A stretch of DNA of 64,000 nucleotides from Symsagittifera roscoffensis (Eukaryota > Xenacoelomorpha > Acoela > Convolutidae): assembly GCF_963678635.1 (NCBI RefSeq), contig NC_087070.1, forward strand, positions 42,330,988 through 42,394,987, written 5' to 3'. The number at the start of each line of letters is the position of its first letter. The first letter of the stretch is position 1. The notes beneath the pieces were generated by a model. The model did no database searches, was not told where the DNA came from, and saw only the letters and a program-made list of their open reading frames with translations. Of this stretch, positions 31,933 to 40,520 are shown one piece after another. The position numbers were made by a program, and so were the translations under genes.

Positions 31933-32344
31933 TGAGTTAGGACCGAGTTGGTTAACTCATAGAGTAATTTCGGATAGGGTACACCGTCTGCTCGTCACGC
32001 TATCTTATTTTCGGCCGGATAGATTCGTGCAACTTCTTAGTCTAATACCGATCCTAATCTTACTCTTATACTATCTAGTCTCAGGTTGTTTAACTAGTCT
32101 CTGCTAGGCTCAATAGATCTAGGGTATACTGGTTTATTGCGGCTGCTGAAGTGCTCGGGAGAGTCCAACTAATTTCTAAGTTAAATTCAAATCTCTCTCT
32201 CGTGCTGAAATTACAAGTAACTTCAGCACTTACAAATAAGTGGGTTGTTAGTTAGATGAATCATGATTGGTTAATATTAAATACTTTACATTGGTAAAAT
32301 ATCTAAATTATCCAATCATAAAATGTAGTTTAGATCAGGTTCCA
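31933..32344 (-). repeat. Element A 3' LTR
   Basis: 412 bp, minus-strand ends TGGAACC and AACTCA. It contains a minus-strand AATAAA in GCCGCAATAAACC, three ATTGG/CCAAT-type motifs, and a hairpin at about 32205-32232 whose arms are 13 nt. It differs from the 5' LTR by a TC-repeat length change, one adjacent substitution, and one A/G change. Confidence 0.95.
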
Positions 32345-33957
32345 CCCATCCGGGTTTTACAGAGTTTTTTAGAATAGTTCTTCTGCAATTCGAAGGATGG
32401 ATGATGGAAGTTGGTGTTTGGCGAACATCTTATCTCTTCTGTTTCCTTTTTGTTAAAGAAGTTCCAGGAAGCTGGAGTTAGAGACATAAGACGTTGTGTC
32501 TTCTAGTGACAACGACTAAGTCTTTGCAACAAACTCAAATCTGATTTCAGAATGGTTGGCTATGTCAGGTTTTTCTGTTCTGCGTGGAGAACTTTTTTGT
32601 GTCTGATTTAGTTTGGGAATGGCGTGGAGATTGTGCATGGAGGGGATGCCTGGTTACTCGGATCTGTACGTATACTTGAACATCGAGGTGGTCATTGGTC
32701 TAGTTCAATGAAGTCCTTTTCTGCGAAGTCAAGTCGTACTCTAAATCCTTTGAGTTGTGATTGTGAGTGGCATATCGATTGTGGTTGGTCCTTCTCTCTC
32801 GAGTGTAGTGGGGTCGTTTTGTCTTTAGATGTTCGTCCTTGGTGTTGTATTCTGATCTATGTATTGCATAATGTAATTTACATTTTATAAAACATTTATT
32901 AGTTTAATATTTTTTAATTATGATTTTAGTTAGTTGTTTTCACAAAAGCTTTTTGTTTTAGTTCGGTTATTTTGAAGAGTTACTCACACTTGAGTAGCTC
33001 TTATTAAAAATAGAGGTGTGGTCACAAAGCGTGGATGTAGCGCGGTGGGTTAGGCCGGCTATAGAGCATGCTCAGGACGTCCTTCCTGGTGGGTTAGGCC
33101 AGGAATGGGAGTATGATTTCATGCGGTTTTTGTGAGGGGTCCTGTTATGTGACAACGTTTTATGTTGGGTTTGTTGTGGTTTTTCTTATGTCTTGTTGGT
33201 TATGTCCTTTTTCCAAAAATCAAATTGTTTGTGGTATGGGTTTGTCTTTCGACTTTTTTGTGTTTTATTATTTCTTTCTTAGACTTTATAATAGTCTTCA
33301 AAAGAATAAATTATCCAGTTTTAAACTGGGTTAATCCGGTTTGGGTACCGTTGGTTTCCTTTTCTTAGTCATGCTGTTATTCTATGATTTGTGGTATTTA
33401 GTAAGCTGCGTTGGTTAGTTTTGTTTAATATATGATTCCTTTCCAACCGGGTTAAAGGAAAGTTTGAAACATGTTATTATATGTTAGAGTTGTTGAGTGT
33501 GAAAACTTGAAACTGAAATTCATTATTTTAAACAATTCTTCGTGGGCGAGCTGTGCGAGTGTGGATAGAATTTCTGTGCGAATGAATGAAAATATCAAAA
33601 GGTTAGTACTGCAATTGCATTTTATTAATTTACTGCATAGAATTTGGAAATTTACTGCTAGTTATGGGGGAATTTTAAGTTACAAATTTTCATTATAATT
33701 AGATTTACTGCTTGTGGGGAAAATTTTAGAAATGAATTTACTGCATTGGTATTAAATTTATAAATTTATAAGTGTAAGAGATTAATAGAATTGTTGAAGT
33801 CTGTTTGATGAAATTTGCGATCTTTATTTGTTTTTTGTGGTTTTTGTAGGTGATCGTCGGATGAAGGCTAAAAATCTAAGGAAAACATGGATAAAGTATG
33901 GTGAGTTTTTTAATATTTCAATTAGTTAGTTATATTCATTTAATTCATACTTACCTG
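32345..33957. other. Element A 3' non-coding region
   Basis: 1.6 kb between the 601-codon ORF and the 3' LTR, also present in elements B (52567-54154) and C (59129-60721). It contains the doubled GGTGGGTTAGGCC motif (about 33040-33100). No coding frame on the minus strand stands out. The plus-strand ORFs of 60-90 codons here look like chance. Confidence 0.7.
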
Positions 33958-35763
33958 TTAGTCGTCGGGGAAAAAACCGTGGGGGAAGATGTCATGAATT
34001 AGTTCTGAAGTTGTTAGTAGTTTAGCTAAGATGCGGATGATATTTTTAGTTTGAAGCAGTGGCCAAAGCAATTGAAGTGCCTTAATAGTGGTTAGTTCTT
34101 CAGTGCCAACTGCAAACTCATAAGGTGTGTTTTGGATTAGATTATATAATTTGTGATTGAATTTAGTGTTGTGGATGAATTCTAAAATTGGGATTTCTAT
34201 GGGTTGTACAAACTCGTGCGGGATAAGGAAGGGTCGGGATTCTTCGGCGTTGAAGGTCTTGGTGATGGGACAGAAGATGTACATTTGGGTTATGGGGTCA
34301 TAATTACGAAGAATACCATGAAGGTTAGTGTCTTTAATACAATATGTGAAATTTAGGAAAAATGTTGAAGTGTATTTGGAATTAATGAATTGAAAACGAT
34401 GGTGTGGTTGTCTAGAGGGTGTGTGTAGGTCAAAGTGATTTTGGATGAAGCGATAATAACTATATGTGTGGGTTTGTTTAGTGCGCAACATAATATCGTG
34501 TGAGCAGTGTAAATCTCTTTCGTGTGGTGCAAGGAAATGAAAGGTTAGTGAAAATATTTGGAAGCGTTCTTTGAAACTTTCGTATGCTTGTGTGTCTGTT
34601 AGTGCTTCTGAAATAATGTGATCAAACTTTCGGTCGAAGATGTTTAGTGTAAATATATATGGTGTCTTGATGAAAAATTTCTCGGTAATTTGTGGATTAG
34701 CGAAGCGATCGTCGTCTAAGAATTGATCTTGGTTAGCTCTGATGATGTTGTGATCATAGTATTCGAGTGTATATTCGTTAGCTCTAGGTGCAGTGTGTGT
34801 TTTTAGTGATTTTTTATATCCAACGTAAGTAAATTGTCTAGCGGTTAGTGGTGTAGTGAGTCGATATAGCATGTCCGTATTTCGCTCTATATCGATGTGA
34901 GTGTTAGATAAAGGTAAGCAAAGAGGGTTAGTAAAATGATAATATGAGGTCCAAGAGAGAGTGGGCATTAAAACGTATTCATCTACAAAGTTGCGTGTTT
35001 CGTTAGTGTCGTGGGGGGTGTTTAAGGTGTATTGTGGGAATGAGGGTAAGGTGATGGCTAAAAATTCTTTTGTGTTAGTATGCTTGGGGTGGTTGATGTA
35101 TTCACGGGCTGTTCCTGGTTTTGCTGGGAAAGGATGGTTGGGGAACTTTCTTTTAAAAGTGCGGTAAGCTCTATTAGTGTTGAGTGAAGATTCAGTTGAT
35201 GTGGATGATGGTGCTAATGATTCAGTATAATTTGAAGAGGGTGTAGGGGTAGGGGGGTTGGATGAATTTATTGTGGAGGAGATTTGGTTTATGGTTGGGG
35301 TATTAAGGTGGTAGGGTTGTTGTTGAAGGGTAATAAAATTATCTAGCTCTGGGGAGATTCGGGGGGTGTCTGGAGAATGAGATGATTGGTCAGAATGGTA
35401 TGAGGAGTAGGTTGGGGTAACTTGGGAAGCATAAGAGGGTGTGGGAGTGATTGGGTCAGGGTTATTGGATAATATGGGTTGAAAAGGGGGTTGAGAAAAA
35501 TTAGAAGAGTTATGAAAATTATTGGATGGGGATGGTTCTGAGTCGGCAAATTCATCGGGGGTTTCAATATTCGGGTTATTGAGTTGTGAGATGGAATATA
35601 AAACTGAGATGTGTGAATTAGTGTCGGAATTCATGCCTGATGTTACATTACTAGGTGGAAAATCGGGTGGCGGAAAAGCAAAAAGTGGTATTATTGGGAT
35701 TGGAGAGGTAAGATTGGTTGGGTGGGAATTTGATCGGTGTAGTGATCCAAGTTGGCGGCTCAT
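33958..35763 (-). CDS. Element A ORF of unknown function, 601 codons, downstream of env
   Basis: Not recognised. The ATG at 35763 overlaps the env-side stop as ATGA. Residues 1 to about 215 are rich in Pro, Ser, Thr and Asn (low complexity). From about 215 to the end is a dense, probably folded domain with many aromatics and His (KRKFPNHPFP, TSYYHFTNPLCLPLS, LHCSHDIMLRTKQTH, HGFFPDD). There is no signal peptide and no obvious membrane segment. Copies in elements B and C keep the C-terminal domain with mostly conservative changes and no frameshift there, which suggests selection. The stop codon sits 3 nt before a strong minus-strand donor (TAACAG/GTAAGT), conserved in all three copies. A structural or accessory role in the element is inference. 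Confidence 0.75.
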   Translation of the reverse strand: MSRQLGSLHRSNSHPTNLTSPIPIIPLFAFPPPDFPPSNVTSGMNSDTNSHISVLYSISQLNNPNIETPDEFADSEPSPSNNFHNSSNFSQPPFQPILSNNPDPITPTPSYASQVTPTYSSYHSDQSSHSPDTPRISPELDNFITLQQQPYHLNTPTINQISSTINSSNPPTPTPSSNYTESLAPSSTSTESSLNTNRAYRTFKRKFPNHPFPAKPGTAREYINHPKHTNTKEFLAITLPSFPQYTLNTPHDTNETRNFVDEYVLMPTLSWTSYYHFTNPLCLPLSNTHIDIERNTDMLYRLTTPLTARQFTYVGYKKSLKTHTAPRANEYTLEYYDHNIIRANQDQFLDDDRFANPQITEKFFIKTPYIFTLNIFDRKFDHIISEALTDTQAYESFKERFQIFSLTFHFLAPHERDLHCSHDIMLRTKQTHTYSYYRFIQNHFDLHTPSRQPHHRFQFINSKYTSTFFLNFTYCIKDTNLHGILRNYDPITQMYIFCPITKTFNAEESRPFLIPHEFVQPIEIPILEFIHNTKFNHKLYNLIQNTPYEFAVGTEELTTIKALQLLWPLLQTKNIIRILAKLLTTSELIHDIFPHGFFPDD

Positions 35764-36779
35764 CGTGGGCTAAAAAAATGATTATTTTGAGACTGAAAAG
35801 CGGTGGTATGGGGTTGTTCAATAATTTGTTCATAAGTATTATCATCTTGTGACTGGTGTGTCATTATATGTTGGATGGGACTTTGTGATGTGGTGAGTCG
35901 AAAATTTGGATTATGTGTGATGGCTAAATTTCGAAAATTTCGTGGGACTAGGGATAGTGGATGGTTATTTGGTAGGGCTGGTAATTGTGGTGCCGTTGGC
36001 GTTATGTCTACATTGTTATGTTCTTCGTCGTATGTATTTTGTCGTGTTGCTATTTTTGTGTTATATTCTTTTATTTGTGCGTCTAAAAGAATTTTGTTTA
36101 TAGATGTAGAAAAGATTCCAAAAAATCCTGCAAAGAGTATGCGTGCTACACTTGCTTGTCGATTGACTTGTGTGTGTATAGCACATGTGTTGTAGATTCC
36201 TTTTAAAAGTGAGAAAAGAAATCCAATAAAGTTAAACATTGCGTATAAAATAGTCAATTTTTCTAAGATGTAGTAGGGCCATCCTAGAAAATCGAGGATC
36301 TCATTTTTGAGTGTAACAAAGCTAAAAATGTTAATTGGTGATATATCTTGGGGACGGTATTTTTCACCGTTTAGATATATATAATCTTTAATGTCTTTAA
36401 AATATCCGCTATAGTCTTGCGTGTAGATATCGGCAAATCCTGCGGTTTCTGCAAGTTTGCGTAAATTTTGGTCTATTGATTGTCTTTGTATAGTGTCCAT
36501 TTGTGTTAATAATTCTTGGAATTGTTGAGTTCTAATGTGATGTTGAATATCTGATTTTGAATAGATTCCTATTGATTGTAAGTCTATATTTGGGTTTCGA
36601 GCAATAGCGCGAATGCTTTCTGGTGAAAATTTTTTGAGTGATTGCATTAATGTGGGATATGGAGTGAGAAGATAATATTTATTTTCATCAGGGTTTAGTT
36701 GTACTACATTGTGGCTGTTTTCTGATCCACATGGGACTGCGGTATCCCAGAAATAGGTTCTTCGTGAAAGTGTATCCAC
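35760..36779 (-). pseudogene. Env-like gene, 3' part (membrane-anchored C-terminal region), out of frame with 5' part
   Basis: Frame of 339 codons with no ATG at its start (first in-frame start-like codon is GTG at 36779). The frame is open further upstream to about 36840 and overlaps the end of the preceding env frame. It continues the same glycoprotein in sense: a Cys-containing ectodomain end (YFWDTAVPCGSEN), a helical stretch, then two hydrophobic segments (about residues 165-195, ILEKLTILYAMFNFIGFLF; and about 210-230, ARILFAGFFGIFSTSI) and a polar tail. This layout, fusion-subunit end plus anchor plus tail, is typical of retroelement Env. One small shift near 36.84 kb separates it from the 5' part. 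Whether that is a mutation, a sequencing error or a programmed event cannot be told here. Confidence 0.65.
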
Positions 36780-38377
36780 GAAATGTACTTTATTCTTATA
36801 AAAGATAGGGATTCTTTTATAACATCGTTTATCTTCAAAAACGTATAGTGGTGATATTTTTTAGTACAAGTATAAAACCATAAGATGTTTCCTTCATAGT
36901 CTAAAAAATTTGATCTATTTCCAGATAATAAGTATCCTGCATAGGGTATTTTTAATACTGCTAGTGCAAGTGATTGTAATATTTGTGTTCGTTCTAATTC
37001 GCATAGTTGGTGTAGTGTTTCTAATTCGGAGAGTGACATTTCTTGAAAAATTCGGCTAATTGTATAATCTAGTTTCATATCTAAATGAATATCATAGTGG
37101 ATATTACCGAAATATGTAGTATTCATTAGTGATAATTCTTGTAAGCGTGTGCTTCTGGTGTCATGGGGTTTTAGATGTCCACCAGGTTGTCCGTTGCTTT
37201 TTTCAAAATTAACTGGTATATAGGATGTTCCTTCGTTTGGAGGATGACCTGTGGCATATGGGTCAATTTTTACTTTTCCAGTGGTCATGTCGAATCCTTT
37301 TTCGTATTCAACTAATATTTCAGAGTATTGTGTTCTGTGAAGTGGATTCCTGTATTTACATGCAAGTTCTGTTTCTTGATATATTTGAAAACGTGTCAAT
37401 TTATTTTCTATATTGTCTATGTTTCTAAAATTAGAACTTAGTTTTCGTGATGGATGGACTTGTTCATATGGAATTGATTGTATAAAATATTTTTCGTGAA
37501 ATTTTATCATACGAGCGTGTATTTTTGCTACTTGAAATGTTGTACATGTATCTTCGGGGAACCAAACAATTGTTGCTTGTGTTCTCGTTGTAGGGTCGCA
37601 ATAACCTTGATCATTTTTACAAGGTAATCGGATTCCTTGATAGATCATAGTATTATCTGATAAATCTCGTGTTAGTTGTATTTTTTCGAGTTGTATTTTC
37701 CAATCAAAAAACATTATTTCTTGGTATCCTTTATTTTTTGTGTCTGCTTTGCAGTTTGATGGGTCATTTATACCAATGTGTGGTATCCAATGTTTATCGT
37801 GTAGGTCATAGGTTAATCGTCCGTGTGCGCCGTTATACGGGTATTTTTCGTCTAGTTTTATAAGTCCTTGGTGTCTTTCAAGTTGTGATTGATGTACAGA
37901 GTCTGGAAAAACTTGAAAATTAACTAACTTTCTTTGGGAGTTTTTATTTCGTGTGATGTTTAGTCTAAGTAATTCATTTTTACAATCGTCGGGATTGAGA
38001 TGTAAAAGACGTTCTATATTACTTTGATAGAATGATTCATGGTCAAGTCGGTTTTTGTTTCCGTTCGAGACTTGTGAACAATGTACTTTCTTTTCGGAAA
38101 ATGTTGCTGTGAATTGATAACCTGTAACTGTTGTTGCTCGGGCTTTTGAATAGAGTGTTGCTATTACATCTGTGGTTTCTATAGCTTGTGGTTCTGTTTC
38201 ACATTGTGATACTTGATTTATTGCATATTTATGTAGTGTTTTTTGTTCATTTTCTTCACAATCGTAATGTGTTACTAATAAATCTTGTGGTCCTGTACGA
38301 GGGGAAGGGTTTATGTTTTGATTTGAGATTACTAGAAAAAGGAGTTGGAGAAAAATTAATAATTTTAGAATATACAT
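36704..38377 (-). CDS. Env-like glycoprotein, 5' part (557-codon frame)
   Basis: The ATG at 38377 begins a classic signal peptide (MYILKLLIFLQLLFLVIS). The ectodomain has many Cys and N-glycosylation sequons (NIT, NRS, NTT) and blocks such as YDCEENEQ, YQGIRLPCKND and TACKYR-like ELACKYRNP. The last roughly 45 codons look like a shifted reading; the natural continuation is in the overlapping frame 36779-35760. Position after pol and before a terminal ORF fits an env gene. The family was not identified: it is not an obvious class known to me, though the Cys pattern loosely recalls glycoproteins captured by retroelements from negative-strand viruses (weak inference). The role would be entry by an enveloped particle, if the gene were intact. 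Confidence 0.7.
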   Translation of the reverse strand: MYILKLLIFLQLLFLVISNQNINPSPRTGPQDLLVTHYDCEENEQKTLHKYAINQVSQCETEPQAIETTDVIATLYSKARATTVTGYQFTATFSEKKVHCSQVSNGNKNRLDHESFYQSNIERLLHLNPDDCKNELLRLNITRNKNSQRKLVNFQVFPDSVHQSQLERHQGLIKLDEKYPYNGAHGRLTYDLHDKHWIPHIGINDPSNCKADTKNKGYQEIMFFDWKIQLEKIQLTRDLSDNTMIYQGIRLPCKNDQGYCDPTTRTQATIVWFPEDTCTTFQVAKIHARMIKFHEKYFIQSIPYEQVHPSRKLSSNFRNIDNIENKLTRFQIYQETELACKYRNPLHRTQYSEILVEYEKGFDMTTGKVKIDPYATGHPPNEGTSYIPVNFEKSNGQPGGHLKPHDTRSTRLQELSLMNTTYFGNIHYDIHLDMKLDYTISRIFQEMSLSELETLHQLCELERTQILQSLALAVLKIPYAGYLLSGNRSNFLDYEGNILWFYTCTKKYHHYTFLKINDVIKESLSFIRIKYISWIHFHEEPISGIPQSHVDQKTATM

Positions 38378-39501
38378 GTGTATGATAATCCTGAGTATGG
38401 ATTATAAAATGTAATGTAGCCAATTGTGTTTTTGGTATATCTGTCGTATTTGTATATTACTTCAGTAGTTATAAACGGTGGTGGTAGTGATTGAGCTGTT
38501 ATGTTAGGTGGATTTAATGGGTAGGGATGTTGGGTAATATTATTTAACTTAACTGTGATTTCAAACTTTAATTGTAAACTGTTTTGTTGGAGTATTTGAA
38601 TATTGTGATCAGGGATATCGTTGTGAATATCTTGGCGATATTGTAATCTATTAAGTGCCCAGTTATGAAGGCGGTTACTTTCTTGATGTTGTCCAAATAA
38701 TGGTGGAGGTGCTGTAAATGTATTCCAATCTAGTCTTAAAGGAATATTTATTGATGATTGTTCTCGATATCTGGCGTCGAGATTATTTGGAAAATTTAAG
38801 TTAAAAGGTGGTGGTGAAATCTGGCTTATTGATGGTGTTGATGGTAGTGATAATGTTTCTGGTAGTGATGAGGATGTTGTTGTATCCGTAGAAATATCTA
38901 TGGGGTCATTAACTAAATTTGGTTCACCTTGTGTAAATGAATGTGTAGTCCAATATGGAAATCGTGATGTTTGGTTTGTGGGGTTGAAAGGATTTTCACG
39001 TATTTGCTCAGATGTTGGTGTTGAACCTAAGTAATCTGATGGTAGGCTTGAGGTGCTACGTTGTGAAAGAAGCGTAGGGGTTTCTGGTAATATACCAATG
39101 GGGTTTTCTGGAGTGTTTTGTGATGGGGATTGAGGTATATCAAAATGAACTCGGGGAGTTTGAAGATTTCTGTTTCGTCGAGGATGTATAATTTGTCTAT
39201 TTATTTCGACTGTATTTTGGTTTTGACTAGAATTTCTTATTCTACTTAGTTCTTGTGGTAGTGTTGGGTATAGGTTATATGTTGGTTCGCTTAAAGGTGC
39301 TTGTCGTTGAACTGGTTCTAGTGGTTCTGATAAACGAGCATGTCGTTCTTCAAAAGTGTATGGATTGTCTTGAAAAGAAATTCGTGTAGATGTTTGAGGA
39401 TTTTGAGTAGTTGAAGGTGGTGTTTGGTTATCTTGGGATGATGTCGGTGAAGACTGATTCTGTGACTGTTGGGTAGCAATTTTTGATGGATTTTTGAATT
39501 G
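38365..39501 (-). CDS. ATG-less open frame, about 378 codons, Pro/Ser/Thr-rich
   Basis: From the TAA at 39502-39504 the minus frame is open to the TAA at 38365-38367, yet has no ATG near its start. The N-terminal two thirds are low complexity (SQNQSSPTSSQDNQTPPST, TPENPIGILPETPTL). The last third (INIPLRLDWNTFTAPPPLFG, LQLKFEITVKLNNITQHPYP, VIYKYDRYTKNTIGYITFY) looks folded. Its stop overlaps the env ATG region by about 13 nt. No frameshift from the preceding small ORF reaches it without hitting stops. Splicing is more likely: GCTACCCAACAG before 39446 is a fair acceptor. The Pro-rich then globular layout resembles the 601-codon ORF, but no sequence kinship is evident. Confidence 0.6.
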   Translation of the reverse strand, partial: QFKNPSKIATQQSQNQSSPTSSQDNQTPPSTTQNPQTSTRISFQDNPYTFEERHARLSEPLEPVQRQAPLSEPTYNLYPTLPQELSRIRNSSQNQNTVEINRQIIHPRRNRNLQTPRVHFDIPQSPSQNTPENPIGILPETPTLLSQRSTSSLPSDYLGSTPTSEQIRENPFNPTNQTSRFPYWTTHSFTQGEPNLVNDPIDISTDTTTSSSLPETLSLPSTPSISQISPPPFNLNFPNNLDARYREQSSINIPLRLDWNTFTAPPPLFGQHQESNRLHNWALNRLQYRQDIHNDIPDHNIQILQQNSLQLKFEITVKLNNITQHPYPLNPPNITAQSLPPPFITTEVIYKYDRYTKNTIGYITFYNPYSGLSYTCIF

Positions 39502-39506
39502 TTACT

Positions 39507-39695
39507 TTAGTGGGAAGGTTTATGTTTATTATAGTATTCTTCCAAAAAAAGAATTAGAAGGATTGTTGCTAGGGCAAATGTGAAGATTGCTTTCTTTATA
39601 CATTTACATATTGTCAAAATGAGGGATGATAAAAATGTTATGAAAATTACAAACAATAAAAAAATATCGGTTCTACTGAAAATTGTTCGTATCAT
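39507..39695 (-). CDS. Small two-helix membrane protein ORF, 62 codons
   Basis: The ATG at 39695 overlaps the upstream ORF stop as ATGA. Two hydrophobic segments (FLLFVIFITFLSSLILTI and FTFALATILLILFL) are split by a basic Cys/Lys turn (CKCIKK), followed by a charged tail. The size and layout resemble viroporin-like small membrane proteins; function is inference. Confidence 0.55.
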   Translation of the reverse strand: MIRTIFSRTDIFLLFVIFITFLSSLILTICKCIKKAIFTFALATILLILFLEEYYNKHKPSH

Positions 39696-39922
39696 TTAGA
39701 CAAGTTATATGACTCGTACCTGTGGATGTAATCAAGGGTTTTGGAAAGTTGGAGGAATAGTTCGAGTATAGTGTAGAAAATTAAAAAAATGTTACAAAAA
39801 ATGATTAGGATTATTAGAAAAGATTCAAGTATATCAAAAAGAAATATTATAAAGGTTTCAAGTATTGTAAAAAAATGTTTAAGATTTATGAGTATTTGAG
39901 TAACTGATTGAGAGAAGAGCAT
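39692..39922 (-). CDS. Small hydrophobic membrane protein ORF, 76 codons
   Basis: The ATG at 39922 begins a peptide that is about 70% hydrophobic (FIIFLFDILESFLIILIIFC and NIFLIFYTILELFL), with a polar C-terminus. It ends TGA inside the ATG of the next ORF. Low sequence complexity means chance cannot be fully excluded, but the ATGA link argues for a coding pair. Confidence 0.5.
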   Translation of the reverse strand: MLFSQSVTQILINLKHFFTILETFIIFLFDILESFLIILIIFCNIFLIFYTILELFLQLSKTLDYIHRYESYNLSK

Positions 39923-40520
39923 TTAAGAAATGATCTCTTGGTCGAATATTTTTTGCTGTTTGAGGCGATTTTCTAGTGTGGTCGGATTATTTATTAGTTT
40001 TTTGACAAGTGGGTTGAGTTTTGTAAAAAATTGTTGGGGGCAATTTTCATGGTGACTGGGAGGTCGTCTTTTTCTTTATTTTTGTTTGTCAAATGATCCG
40101 GGGTATGGTGAGATTTTTATACTTTAGGCTAATTAAAATGTTCATTTTGTTACTTTAGGCTAAGTTAACAAATTTGCTTTGGGGGTATTCGTGGTCTGAG
40201 TTGGGGAAATATTGTTGATCTTTGGGTTATTAGATAAGGGAGGGGTACGGTATTATGGTGATATTTATTTTAGTTGTCAAGTTGGAGTGGTTTGCTTATT
40301 TTTGACCTGGGGGTCGTAAAGTTATAGTTATAGATGTGCCTGGAGTTCTATATGATTCGTCTAATTGGTCTTAGTTTGAGTTAGAGAAAGTGACGGATTG
40401 GATGAATCCTATTAGTCTATTTTGAACTAGAATTATTACGTACTTGTCAGCATGTTATTTTGAAAAATGTAAATGAAAAATGTTTCGAAGGTTTCAAGAT
40501 AGTGAAGTATAATGTTAAAA
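39923..40520. other. Element A spacer between gag-pol and small ORFs
   Basis: 600 bp with no supported coding frame. It holds a direct repeat TACTTTAGGCTAA (about 40118 and 40151) and a long T/G-rich plus strand. Subgenomic RNA or splice acceptor signals would be expected here, but none is clear. Confidence 0.5.
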
